DNA from: Rhodococcus rhodnii
GTDB lineage: Bacteria > Actinomycetota > Actinomycetes > Mycobacteriales > Pseudonocardiaceae
NCBI GenBank assembly: GCA_000720375.1
Contig: JOAA01000056.1
Coordinates: 1 to 59,962 of the forward strand
DNA: 59,962 bases
Direction of reading: 5' to 3'
The notes under the pieces were generated by a model. That model saw only the letters and a program-made list of their open reading frames with translations, was not told the DNA's origin and searched no databases. Shown here piece after piece: positions 44,660 to 52,423 of the stretch (its first letter is position 1; every line of letters begins with the position of its first letter). The translations under genes and the position numbers were made by a program.

Positions 44660-45766
44660 ATGCACCGCTTCTCTTGGACCGATGTCTGCGCCCGACGCCT
44701 CGCCCGGCACGGGTTGAGCGTTCCACTGGCCGGAGGGCCGGTGGACGTGGTCAGCGCGATGGCCGGCACGCACGCGCAGGTCCAATCGGCTGCGGAACTG
44801 GGGATCGCGCTGCGGATGGACGGGGCGACGCGAGCCGACGTGCAGCAGGCGCCCGGTCTGGTGAAGACGTTCGGTCAGCGCGGCACTGTTCATCTACTGC
44901 CCGCTTTGGAGTTACCGCTGTGGCTCGGTGCGTTGTCCGCGATTCCACCAGGGCCGACTCCGTGGGACGAGAACGTGCGGATGACCGACGAGCAGACCGA
45001 AACAGTGTTCGCGGCGATCGGCAAGGCACTCGACGGCAAGGAGCTGACCGTCGACGAGCTCACCGAAGCGCTGGTCGACCTGGCCGGGCCGTGGGCAGGC
45101 GACCGGGTCATGCCCGCGTTCCAGGATCTCTGGCCGCGGTGGCGGACGGTGACTCACCTGGCCGCTGCCCGTGGCGTGCTTTGCTTCGGCGCCAACAAGG
45201 GCCGCAAGGTCACGTACACCAATCCAGGCGTCAGCCCGGCTCCCGCGCAGCAGGCGCTTGAGCACGTCGTGCGCAGTTACCTGCGGTCGTACGGACCTTC
45301 GACGCCGCAAAGGTTCGCGCATTGGCTGAGCGCGCCGATCAAGTGGGCGACCGAGGTGTTCGCGTCGGTCGAGCTCGAACAGGTCGAGGTCGAAGGTGAG
45401 CCCGCGTGGGTGCTGCCCGGCGACTTGGCCGTGCCTGAAGTCACCGAATGCGTGCGGTTGCTGCCTTATTTCGACGTGTACTCGTATCGCGTGGGCAATC
45501 AGCCGCCGTCGTTGCTGTATCCCGGCAAGGCCAAGGACCGGGTGATGCGGGGCAACTTCCAGAACCTGATCGTGAACGGCACGGTCGCCGGGCTGTGGCA
45601 CCAACGCAAATCCGGCCGCCGGGTCGACATCACGGTGGAATCGCTGGTGAAGCTGACCAAGAAGCAACGCGCCGAGCTTGACGAGCAAGCTCAGCGCGTT
45701 GGCCAGATCATCGGCGCCACACCGACTGTGACGTACGGTCCGGTCACAGTGGGCAGTCACGCCTAG
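44660..45766 (+). CDS. winged-helix DNA-binding protein, YcaQ/AlkZ-like (HTH_42)
   Basis: 368 residues. N-terminal RLARHGLSVPLAGGPVDVVSAMAGTHAQVQSAAELGIALRMDGAT and the central FGQRGTVHLLPALELPLWLGAL pattern match the HTH_42 family, whose characterised members (AlkZ, YcaQ) are DNA glycosylases that unhook interstrand crosslinks or remove alkylated bases. The later LLPYFDVYSYRVG and VNGTVAGLWHQRKSGRRVDI segments are also family-like. A perfect SOS box in its promoter supports a DNA-repair role. I cannot confirm the glycosylase QxQ/QxD catalytic motif, so enzymatic activity is uncertain. The end overlaps the convergent hydrolase by 4 nt. Confidence 0.82.
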   Translation: MHRFSWTDVCARRLARHGLSVPLAGGPVDVVSAMAGTHAQVQSAAELGIALRMDGATRADVQQAPGLVKTFGQRGTVHLLPALELPLWLGALSAIPPGPTPWDENVRMTDEQTETVFAAIGKALDGKELTVDELTEALVDLAGPWAGDRVMPAFQDLWPRWRTVTHLAAARGVLCFGANKGRKVTYTNPGVSPAPAQQALEHVVRSYLRSYGPSTPQRFAHWLSAPIKWATEVFASVELEQVEVEGEPAWVLPGDLAVPEVTECVRLLPYFDVYSYRVGNQPPSLLYPGKAKDRVMRGNFQNLIVNGTVAGLWHQRKSGRRVDITVESLVKLTKKQRAELDEQAQRVGQIIGATPTVTYGPVTVGSHA

Positions 45767-47124
45767 TGTGAGGGACGGGCGGGTTCCGGCGGCGTGAACG
45801 TGGTGATCGCCGGCGCCATTTCCTTGTCGCTGAACGTGTCCAGGAAGAGCACATTCTGGTAGGTGCTGCCGTACGAGGCCGCCGCGGCGTTGAGCTTCAC
45901 CGGTGCGGTGTCCGGCCAGCGACCGGTGTCCACCTTGTGCAGCAACGTCTTCAGCGCTGTCAGTTCCTCGGCGGCACTGAATCCACAGTGTCCACCGCGG
46001 CCGACGTACAACTGCCGGATCCGGTCAGGACGGTCGACTTGTTCGGCGTACCACCGTGCTTGGTCCGCGACCGCGCCACCGTCACCTGTGCTGTGCAGCG
46101 TCACGATCGGGACGGGCATCCGTCCACTGGGAACGGTGTAGCGGTACATGTACGCCATCGCACGGGGATCCGGCGCGATTCGCGGGGCCTTCGCCAGCTT
46201 GGCCAAGTCCTCGTCCAGGCTGAGCCCAGCGGTCTCGTAGGCCTTCTTGACCTCGTCGCGGAGAACGGACTTGCTGAGCAGGCGGCGGTAGTCGACGCCG
46301 ATGTTGAAGGACGGGTTGCCGCCCGCACGCCGTTCCAGATCCTCCCGGCCGCCTTGCGGTCCCATGCCCCAGATGTACGCGCCGTAGATCCACTTCGCCT
46401 GCTCGGCGATCTTGTCCGTCGGCTCCGGCTCGTGAGGGCTGTACCAGCCCGGGATGTTGCCGAAGGCCGCGGCCAACGCGATCCTGGCGCGTCCTTTGTC
46501 GTCGTTCTGCGCGCCGAGCACCGCGTTCTTCAACGCCTCGCTGCTGGCTGCCGGGTCGCGGGCCTTCACGAGATCGATGTCCTGCCCTTCGGCCAGCAGG
46601 GTTTTCACCGTGAAGGTGATGTCGAGTGCGGTGTTCCACGTGCCCTGCGGGTCGTATTCACCGCACATCCCCAGCACACCAGCGAACCGGCCCAGGTTGC
46701 GTTCGGCGAGCTGCACCGCGATTCCGCCGCCCATCGAGGTGCCGGTCGCGATTGTCCGGCGCGGCTTGCCGACGTTGGCCTCGAACCAGTCCAGCAACGC
46801 GATCTGGTCGCGCAACGCGGGTTCGATCGCCAAGCCGTAGAGGCCTTCGAAGTCGGACGCGGCCAGCGCGAAACCGTTTCGCAGCAACCACTCTGGCGTG
46901 TCGTAAAGACGGTTGGACAGCAGCGTCTCCGGTGGAGCCGTCCCGTCCGGGTAGTACCCGTGGCTGTAGAGCAGAAGCGTGCCGTTCCAGTTGGACGGAA
47001 CCTCGACGCGGTACTTGACCCCGCCGATCTCCCCTTCGTGATGCTGAATCTGGGCTTGCGCCGCCATCGCGGGCGTGGCCAGAGCGACCATGCCCGCGAT
47101 GACAGCGATGACTAAGCGCTTCAT
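45763..47124 (-). CDS. secreted alpha/beta hydrolase
   Basis: 453 residues. Signal peptide MKRLVIAVIAGMVALATPAMA, then an alpha/beta hydrolase with nucleophile GTSMGGGIAVQ, acid near HSTGDGGAVADQ and His in RGGHCGFSAAEE. It resembles tannase/feruloyl-esterase or secreted depolymerase-like proteins loosely; substrate unknown. Its ATG overlaps the stop of the ArsR-SRPBCC gene (ATGA), so expression is coupled to that regulator. Confidence 0.8.
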   Translation of the reverse strand: MKRLVIAVIAGMVALATPAMAAQAQIQHHEGEIGGVKYRVEVPSNWNGTLLLYSHGYYPDGTAPPETLLSNRLYDTPEWLLRNGFALAASDFEGLYGLAIEPALRDQIALLDWFEANVGKPRRTIATGTSMGGGIAVQLAERNLGRFAGVLGMCGEYDPQGTWNTALDITFTVKTLLAEGQDIDLVKARDPAASSEALKNAVLGAQNDDKGRARIALAAAFGNIPGWYSPHEPEPTDKIAEQAKWIYGAYIWGMGPQGGREDLERRAGGNPSFNIGVDYRRLLSKSVLRDEVKKAYETAGLSLDEDLAKLAKAPRIAPDPRAMAYMYRYTVPSGRMPVPIVTLHSTGDGGAVADQARWYAEQVDRPDRIRQLYVGRGGHCGFSAAEELTALKTLLHKVDTGRWPDTAPVKLNAAAASYGSTYQNVLFLDTFSDKEMAPAITTFTPPEPARPSH

Positions 47125-47927
47125 CAGGCGTACACAGACTTCCCGGTCTCCAGCAGGGACTTGAGGTCGCTGAGGACCTCGGCCCAGCCGCCACCCGCGC
47201 CGTCGATGTTGCCCGCGACCTGCTCGGCGGTCTGCGGCGCGCCCGTGACGTCGTGGGTCACCGTGAGGCAGCAGACGCCGTTCTCCTTCTCGACGATCTC
47301 GAACGTCAGCGTGGTCGCCTCTCCTCCCAGCCAGGTCGCGCGCCACGTCTGCACCAGCTTGTGCGGTGGATCGACTTCGAGCACCTCACCCTCGATGATC
47401 ACGTCCGGCCCACCCTGTTCCTTCATGGCATCGCTGGCCAGGCCGCGGTAGGCGCCGCCGACGCGCAGGTCGTACTCGACGGGCGCCTGGTAGCCGTACT
47501 TCACCGTCCACTCGGGCTGGGTGATGGCGTCCCAGATGGTCTGCGCGCTCGCCTTGATGTAGACCCGGTTCATCTGCACGGTCTTGGCGGTCGTCATCGG
47601 TCTCTCCAATTCGGCTTTGAGGTCGGCCAGCGCGGCGACCTGCTGCAACGTGTACTTGTCGATCCACCGGTCGTGGATCAGCCGGATCGGGACGGCGTTG
47701 AGGAAATGCAGCTTCTCCCGTCCCTGGCGGCGAGTGACCACAAGACCGGCTTCTTCGAGCACTTTCAGGTGCTTCATCACGCCGAACCGCGTCATCTCCA
47801 GCTCGGACTCAAGTTCGGTGAGCGTCCTGCCGTCCCGGAGGAACAGCAGGTCGAGCAGGAAACGACGGCTGCGGTCGGCCAGCGCCTTGAACACCCGGTC
47901 GTCGTCCTCGGTCACACGAGAGACCAT
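47124..47927 (-). CDS. ArsR-type HTH fused to SRPBCC (AHSA1-like) domain
   Basis: About 267 residues. Residues 5-100 form an ArsR winged helix (FKALADRSRRFLLDLLFLRDGRTLTELESELEMTRFGVMKHLKVLEEAGLV). The second half is an SRPBCC/AHSA1-type hydrophobic-pocket domain (VYIKASAQTIWDAITQPEWTVKYGY ... GGGWAEVLSDLKSLLETG). Such fusions are one-component ligand-sensing repressors. ATG 47927 is directly next to a 20-bp palindrome; GTG 47915 is also possible. It probably represses itself and the co-translated secreted hydrolase. Confidence 0.85.
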   Translation of the reverse strand: MVSRVTEDDDRVFKALADRSRRFLLDLLFLRDGRTLTELESELEMTRFGVMKHLKVLEEAGLVVTRRQGREKLHFLNAVPIRLIHDRWIDKYTLQQVAALADLKAELERPMTTAKTVQMNRVYIKASAQTIWDAITQPEWTVKYGYQAPVEYDLRVGGAYRGLASDAMKEQGGPDVIIEGEVLEVDPPHKLVQTWRATWLGGEATTLTFEIVEKENGVCCLTVTHDVTGAPQTAEQVAGNIDGAGGGWAEVLSDLKSLLETGKSVYA

Positions 47928-47947
47928 ATGTGACCAAAAGGTCACAT
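47928..47947. promoter_or_regulatory. palindromic operator of the ArsR-SRPBCC regulator
   Basis: ATGTGACC-AAAA-GGTCACAT is a perfect inverted repeat with 8-bp arms, touching the start codon of the regulator. Placement suits autorepression. The stop of the upstream gene follows within 2 bp. Confidence 0.7.
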
Positions 47948-47948
47948 G

Positions 47949-48482
47949 TCAACGGCCGAGTGCGTCGCGGGGGTCGAAACCGGACACGGACAGCCCGATC
48001 ACGAACGCCGCCGCGGCTTCCAAGATCGCCGCCCGGCTCAGCGGGCCGGCGTGCGCCGGAGTGCAGCCGATGTCCGTGACCAGGCCTTTCACGACTTCAA
48101 GGGCTTCGGGGTCGTCCCCGCAGATGGGCACGAGCTTGCGCGGGTCGTCACGCCACACGGCCTCGTGGCAGAGGTTGAAGGCCTTGACCACCCGGGCTTT
48201 CGGCGCCAACTCGGCAACCTCGTGCGCCATCGATGCCCGGACCGTCCACTCACCCGGGACGACGGAGTTCGTGCAGTCGATGAGGACCTTGCCGCTCACG
48301 TCGACGGCCCGGAGCGTGTCCGGCACGCCTTCGGCCAGGACCGCCAGCAGGATCACATCGCCGAAGGCAGCGGCTTCGGCGAATTCGCCTCGATGGCTGA
48401 GCTTGGTCTGATGCCCGGCCTTGGTCCACAGCCCGCCGAGCCCGTGCGCCATGTTGCCGGCGCCGAGAATTCCGATTCGCAT
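47949..48482 (-). CDS. NADPH-dependent F420 reductase-like oxidoreductase
   Basis: 177 residues from ATG 48482. A Rossmann fold starts at once (MRIGILGAGNMAHGLGGLW) and continues with ILLAVLAEGVPDTL and the conserved KAFNLCHEAVW, as in the F420-dependent NADP oxidoreductase and pyrroline-carboxylate-reductase-like group. Length is short but typical of the F420_oxidored group. The upstream 56 bp hold an imperfect palindrome that may be its operator. Confidence 0.82.
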   Translation of the reverse strand: MRIGILGAGNMAHGLGGLWTKAGHQTKLSHRGEFAEAAAFGDVILLAVLAEGVPDTLRAVDVSGKVLIDCTNSVVPGEWTVRASMAHEVAELAPKARVVKAFNLCHEAVWRDDPRKLVPICGDDPEALEVVKGLVTDIGCTPAHAGPLSRAAILEAAAAFVIGLSVSGFDPRDALGR

Positions 48483-48496
48483 GCGTCCGAAGCTAG

Positions 48497-48523
48497 GGAA
48501 ACCGTTGGTTACCAAACGGTTCC
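48497..48523. promoter_or_regulatory. imperfect palindrome upstream of the F420 reductase-like gene
   Basis: GGAAACCGTTGGT and ACCAAACGGTTCC form inverted arms around a TA-centred core, with one extra base on the right. It lies 14 bp before the gene start and fits a regulator site (HxlR, MarR or TetR type). The regulator is not identified. Confidence 0.5.
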
Positions 48524-48539
48524 CCGCTCCGGGACTACC

Positions 48540-48905
48540 TCATTGAGCCGGGGTGATGTGGCTCAGCACGCACAGCCAACGACCGTCCCGGCGAACGAAG
48601 ACATCAGTGGTCCACTCGTCCGCGTCGAATTGCCGGCCCTGGTGATGCGCCGTGTTCGTCACCCGCGCGGTGATGATCGCGGTGTCGCCGTAGAACTGGA
48701 CTCGCGGCTCGCTGATCATCTGCATCGCCGAATGCGTCAGAGCTCCAGAGGCGACCATGGCCAGGAACTGCTCCTTCGGCGAGACGCCGCTCTCGGAGAC
48801 GATCACCCACTCGTCGGCCATGAACGAGCCGATCAGGGCGGCGTCATTGGACACGATCGCGGCGGCCCACTCTTGCGAAAAAGCGACCAGGTCGGCCTCT
48901 TCCAT
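48540..48905 (-). CDS. SnoaL-like/DUF4440 NTF2-fold protein
   Basis: 121 residues. The pattern of an NTF2-like fold (FSQEWAAAIVSNDAALIGSFMADEWVIVSESG ... DTAIITARVTNTAHHQGRQFDADEWTTDVFVRRDGRWLCVLSHITPAQ) is clear. Such proteins bind small hydrophobic ligands or act as isomerases, cyclases or simple helper proteins. It follows the VOC-family gene with 10 bp between, so they share a transcript. Confidence 0.8.
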   Translation of the reverse strand: MEEADLVAFSQEWAAAIVSNDAALIGSFMADEWVIVSESGVSPKEQFLAMVASGALTHSAMQMISEPRVQFYGDTAIITARVTNTAHHQGRQFDADEWTTDVFVRRDGRWLCVLSHITPAQ

Positions 48906-48915
48906 GACCGCGAGT

Positions 48916-49317
48916 CTAGGCGGCGAGGTTCAGCTGCCAGGAAACTCCGAAACGGTCGTTGATCCAGCCGAACTTCTTGCTGAACCCGTGGTCGCCGAGC
49001 GCCATCAGCACCCCGCCACCCTCGGACAGCGCCGCGTACAGCCGGTCGATCTCGGCCTCGTCGGCGCAGTTGACGAAAAGCGACACAGACGGCGTGAAGG
49101 TGAAGGCATGCGCGGCCGGACTGTCGATGCACATGTACTGTTGGCCCGCGAGCGTGAAGATGGCCTGCACCACGCTGCCTTCCTTGCCAGGACCGTCGGC
49201 GCCGTATCGGCTGATCGACACGATCTCCGCGTCGTCGAAAAGCGATGTGTAGAACGTCATCGCCTCCTCGGCCTTGCCCTCGAACATCAGGAACGTGTGG
49301 ATCTTCTGCTCGGCCAC
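48916..49317 (-). CDS. VOC superfamily protein (PhnB/glyoxalase-like)
   Basis: 133 residues, PhnB-type vicinal oxygen chelate protein: IHTFLMFEGKAEEAMTFYTSLF opening, SVVQAIFTLAGQQYMCIDS in the middle, and the family end FGWINDRFGVSWQLNL. Often annotated as a 3-demethylubiquinone methyltransferase-like protein, though no methyltransferase fold exists. Divergent from an HxlR regulator 59 bp away, which likely controls it. Confidence 0.85.
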   Translation of the reverse strand: MAEQKIHTFLMFEGKAEEAMTFYTSLFDDAEIVSISRYGADGPGKEGSVVQAIFTLAGQQYMCIDSPAAHAFTFTPSVSLFVNCADEAEIDRLYAALSEGGGVLMALGDHGFSKKFGWINDRFGVSWQLNLAA

Positions 49318-49337
49318 GGCGCCTCCAGTAGCTGTCG

Positions 49338-49347
49338 CTTATATAAG
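49338..49347. promoter_or_regulatory. AT-rich palindrome between VOC and HxlR genes
   Basis: CTTATATAAG is a perfect 10-bp palindrome in an otherwise GC-rich region, 20 bp before the VOC gene and 29 bp before hxlR. It may be the HxlR operator or part of a -10 element. Confidence 0.45.
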
Positions 49348-49376
49348 TAGAGACTGTACCATGCAGACTCCTACGC

Positions 49377-49670
49377 ATGCTTCTTGCCGACTGCCCCGCC
49401 CGGCTGGCGTTCGACATCGTGTCCAACACCTGGAACGCCGTGGTGATCTGGGCACTGAAAGACGGTCCGCGGCGGCACACCGAACTGCGCGAGCGGATCG
49501 GTGGGATCAGCGCCAAAGTGCTCACCGAAACCCTGCGCCGGCTGGAGGAATACGGCCTGATCACGCGGGGATACGAGCTGACCGACCTCGGGCGGACCAT
49601 GCTCGTGCCGATCGAGGCGATGGGGCAGTGGGCGTACGAGCACGGCGAACAGGTCGCGGTCGTAAGGTAA
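49377..49670 (+). CDS. HxlR family transcriptional regulator
   Basis: 97 residues with the HxlR winged helix: CPARLAFDIVSNTWNAVVIWALKDGPRRHTELRERIGGISAKVLTETLRRLEEYGLI. The single Cys near the N-terminus (ADCPA) is at the position used for thiol or aldehyde sensing in this family. It is divergent from the VOC gene and followed after 5 bp by a TIM-barrel isomerase gene. Confidence 0.88.
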   Translation: MLLADCPARLAFDIVSNTWNAVVIWALKDGPRRHTELRERIGGISAKVLTETLRRLEEYGLITRGYELTDLGRTMLVPIEAMGQWAYEHGEQVAVVR

Positions 49671-49675
49671 GCGCC

Positions 49676-50410
49676 ATGCTTGGTTTCTCGACGCTCGGAT
49701 GCCCTGGCCTGCCGCTGGCCGACGTTGCCGCGCTGGCCCGCAAGTACGGCATCGGGTTGGTTGAGTTGCGGTGCGCCGCCGACGAGCCGGTGCACGTCGG
49801 TCTGTCCAAGGCGGAGAAGGACGCGGCTCGCAGCGCGCTCGACGGGCTCGGGATCACCGCGCTCGCGTCGTACTATCGGCTTTGCGACGACGACGTGTCG
49901 ATCCTCGCCGACCACGTCGAACTGGCACACGACCTGCAGGCTCCGGCGATCCGGATCTTCCCCGGCCGGTCACCGGGAACGTCGGTGGACCTGGCCGCCG
50001 AGCGGCTCGCCAAAGCGGCCGAGATCGCCGAAGGCGTCACCCTGCTACTCGAGACGCACGATCTTTTGTTGCGTGGCAAGGAGATCGCGGCAGTGCTCGC
50101 CGGTTCGGGCGCGACCGGCGTCGGCGCGATCTGGGACGCGATGCACACCTGGCGGGCAGGCGAGACACCGGCCGAGGCAGCGGAGGCTTTGCTGCCGTGG
50201 CTTGGCGAACTGCAGTTGAAGGACGCGGCTTCGGCGACCGACCGCAGGCCGATGGTCCCAGGGACCGGAACCGTGCCGATCAAGGAAACCCTGGCGGCCG
50301 CCAAGGATTTCACCGGCCCGATCGTGCTGGAACACGAGACGAAGTGGTACTCCGACGCGGCGCCGTTCGAGGAGTCGCTGGCCGCGTTCGTGAACCTTAT
50401 GAAGCAGTAG
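49676..50410 (+). CDS. sugar phosphate isomerase/epimerase-like TIM barrel
   Basis: 244 residues of the xylose-isomerase-like (AP endonuclease 2) fold: MLGFSTLGCPGLPLADVAALARKYGIGLVELRC, then LLETHDLLL and IWDAMHTWRAGET, and ELQLKDA with metal ligands. It probably isomerises or epimerises a sugar or inositol derivative. AAGG inside the end of hxlR serves as ribosome binding site. The last 14 nt overlap a convergent flavin reductase gene. Confidence 0.85.
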   Translation: MLGFSTLGCPGLPLADVAALARKYGIGLVELRCAADEPVHVGLSKAEKDAARSALDGLGITALASYYRLCDDDVSILADHVELAHDLQAPAIRIFPGRSPGTSVDLAAERLAKAAEIAEGVTLLLETHDLLLRGKEIAAVLAGSGATGVGAIWDAMHTWRAGETPAEAAEALLPWLGELQLKDAASATDRRPMVPGTGTVPIKETLAAAKDFTGPIVLEHETKWYSDAAPFEESLAAFVNLMKQ

Positions 50411-50939
50411 CCAACCCAGGATTTTCCTTGAGCGCCCCGGCGAATCGCCGCACCACACCCGCAAGTTCGGGCGACGGCGTGGACACATCCGCGTCGAGGA
50501 CAAAGTGGCCAGGCACGACATCGGTCGCCCCACGCGCGGCCAGCAAAGGCCGCAACGCATAGTCGATCGCGACAAGATGCCCTTGCGTGCCACCGTTTGC
50601 CAACGGCAGCACCACCTTGCCGGTCAGCGCGGTCTTCCGAAGCAGATTCAGCAACGACTGCACCAGACCGCTGTACGCCGCACGGTAAACCGGACTCGCG
50701 ACAATCACACCATCCGCACGGTCAACCAGATCAATCGCATTGCGAATAGCCGGATCAAGAAGGTCGCCGCTCAGCAACGCAACCGTCGGCAGGTCCCGTA
50801 CGGACAACAGGTGCACTTCGTGGCCCTTGAGCAGATCGGACACCTGCCGGAGCAGCACGGCCGTCGGCGCCTCCGGCGAAGGACTGCCCGACACGATCAG
50901 AATCGTGGCCATGGCCGATCGTTTGTCGCTTGTGGACAT
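50397..50939 (-). CDS. NADPH-dependent FMN reductase (SsuE-like)
   Basis: 180 residues from ATG 50939 (ATG 50942 and 50912 are alternatives; GGGAGCG lies just upstream of the first two). Flavodoxin-like fold with ILIVSGSPSPEA phosphate loop, ASPVYRAAYSGLVQSLLNLL and PLANGGTQGHLVAIDYALRPLLAARGA, closest to SsuE/MsuE reductases that supply reduced FMN to sulfonate or other monooxygenases. No monooxygenase partner is adjacent. Confidence 0.85.
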   Translation of the reverse strand: MSTSDKRSAMATILIVSGSPSPEAPTAVLLRQVSDLLKGHEVHLLSVRDLPTVALLSGDLLDPAIRNAIDLVDRADGVIVASPVYRAAYSGLVQSLLNLLRKTALTGKVVLPLANGGTQGHLVAIDYALRPLLAARGATDVVPGHFVLDADVSTPSPELAGVVRRFAGALKENPGLATAS

Positions 50940-51035
50940 CATCGCTCCCGGTCGGTGACCGACTGACGCCGCCGAGTAAAGCCCGGCGGCCAACACACCG
51001 GCAACCAGTTCCGAACCGTGAGATACCCTTGGCAA

Positions 51036-51425
51036 GCGGACGAGTCGGCAGGGCGGCCGCGACGATTCGAAAGAAAGTCGAGGAAAGTCCGGACTCCACA
51101 GGGCAGGGTGGTTGCTAGCGGCAACCCGAGGTGACTCGCGGGACAGTGCCACAGAAAGCAAACCGCCTTGGCCAACGGCTGAGGTAAGGGTGAAACGGTG
51201 GTGTAAGAGACCACCAGCACCCCGGGTGACCGGGGTGGCTAGGTAAACCCCACCCGGAGCAAGGCCAAGAGGGCGCCCGCGGGCGCCTGCGCAGGCGATC
51301 GAGGGCTGCCCGCCCAAGCCTGCGGGTAGGCCGCACGAGCCTGCCGGCAACGGCAGGCCTAGATGGATGGCCGCCGCCCGGGGCGACCCGGGTACAGAAT
51401 CCGGCTTACATGCCGACTCGTCCGC
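51036..51425 (+). ncRNA. rnpB: RNase P RNA, bacterial class A
   Basis: The conserved core is readable: GAGGAAAGTCCGGACTCC (CR-I), the AGGGTGGTTGC turn, the ACAGAAA stretch, GGTAAGGGTGAAACGGTG, GTAAGAGACCACC (CR-IV area), and near the 3' end ACAGAATCCGGCTTACA (CR-V). The outer P1 helix pairs GCGGACGAGTC at 51036-51046 with GACTCGTCCGC at 51415-51425, which fixes both ends. It is the catalytic RNA for 5' maturation of tRNA. Confidence 0.96.
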
Positions 51426-51481
51426 CTCCGCTCTGGGCGCCCTTGCTCGGTTGCTTCGCAACCTCGCTGGGTCGCTTCGGA

Positions 51482-51512
51482 TTATTTTGGGGGGCCGAGC
51501 CCCCAAACCCCC
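51482..51512. terminator. hairpin after rnpB
   Basis: GGGGGGC-CGA-GCCCCC is a tight GC hairpin just after ATTATTTT and 60 bp beyond rnpB. It lacks a downstream T-run on the plus strand, so rnpB termination here is likely but not certain. It also marks the left end of the tandem repeats. Confidence 0.4.
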
Positions 51513-52203
51513 ACGGTGCTAGCTCCTTCTGACCCAGCGCTGGGTACTTTTCGCTTGAACCAGCAGGCGCGGCTTCGCCGCGTCATGCCCGCCGGTGGGC
51601 CAGCTCGGTTTTGGACCGAGCCGCGCCCCTCCGCAGTGCGAATTCCTTCTGGCCCAGCCCTGGGCACGTTTCGCCTGGACCAACAGCGCGGCTTCGCCGC
51701 CCTCACGCCCGCCCGGTGGGCCAGTTTCGGTGTGCGGCCAAGCCCTCAGCCTCCGCACTACAAGCTCCGTCTGACCCAGCGCGGCGTTTTGGCAGGCGCG
51801 GCTTCGCCGCCCTGACAGCCCGTCGGTGGCCCAGTCCAGTTTGGGCAGGCCCCTCGCCCTCCCCCGTGCGAATTCCCTCCGAACCAGCCCTGGGGCACGT
51901 TTCGCCTGAACCGGTGAGCGCGGCTTCGCCGCCCTCACATCCACCGGCGGGCCAGTCCCGTTTCGGGGCCGGCTCCATGCCTCCCGGTGTGAGTTCCTTC
52001 GGGCCCCGCCCTGGGCACGTTTCGCCTGGCCCACCAAGCACGGCTTCGCCGCCCCTCACGCGTCCGCCGATGGACCGGCTCGGTTTGGGCCGAGCGCCCA
52101 CACCTCCGCCGTGCGAGTTCCTTCTGGGACCAGCCCTGGGCACGTTTCGCCTGAACCGGCGAGCGCGGCTTCGCCGCGAAGGCGGCTTGTCGCGGCGAAG
52201 GGA
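51490..52203 (+). repeat. about six tandem ~120-bp repeats downstream of rnpB
   Basis: Each unit carries CGGCTTCGCCG, then a CCGGTGGGCCAG-like block, a variable 40-bp part, GTGCGAATTCCTTCTG and CCCTGGGCACGTTTCGCCTG. CGGCTTCGCCG recurs at 51570, 51689, 51799, 51921, 52041 and 52166, giving periods of 119, 110, 122, 120 and 125 bp. The first and last units are partial. The units differ at many bases, so the array is old. Each GCGGCTTCGCCGC folds into a short hairpin. No coding frame spans the array; frames inside are shadows. Confidence 0.88.
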
Positions 52204-52423
52204 TCATCGGCAAATCTAGTTATCCACAGGCACCGCTCAGCCCTCTGTTGATCAGGCCCCACCGATAGACTGGACAGGGGACGCCCCCCGGGAGCGGTGG
52301 GGGATGCCTGGGGGCTGGTGGGGCTGTCTGGGTCATCTGGGGCGGCGTCGTTTTGGCTGTGGTGAAGCGCTCCGTTCGGGGCCCTTTTCCTTGGCGGCCT
52401 GCCTGTCAGCGAAGTGAAATCCT
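52204..52423. other. non-coding region with a single DnaA-box-like site
   Basis: No supported gene. TTATCCACA at 52220-52228 is a perfect DnaA box, but alone. The later part (about 52290-52400) resembles, from memory, a dispersed intergenic sequence common in this family that yields spurious short proteins. Origin function is not supported. Confidence 0.4.

Noticed and set aside
51519..52037. Protein-coding frames within the tandem repeats
   Set aside because: Frames exist only because repeats lack stops; products are low-complexity and change frame between units.
51482..52203. CRISPR array
   Set aside because: Repeat units are about 120 bp, degenerate and contiguous, with no short repeat plus unique spacer pattern and no cas genes.
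52220..52228. Replication origin based on a DnaA box
   Set aside because: Only one perfect box, no cluster, and no dnaA/dnaN neighbours.
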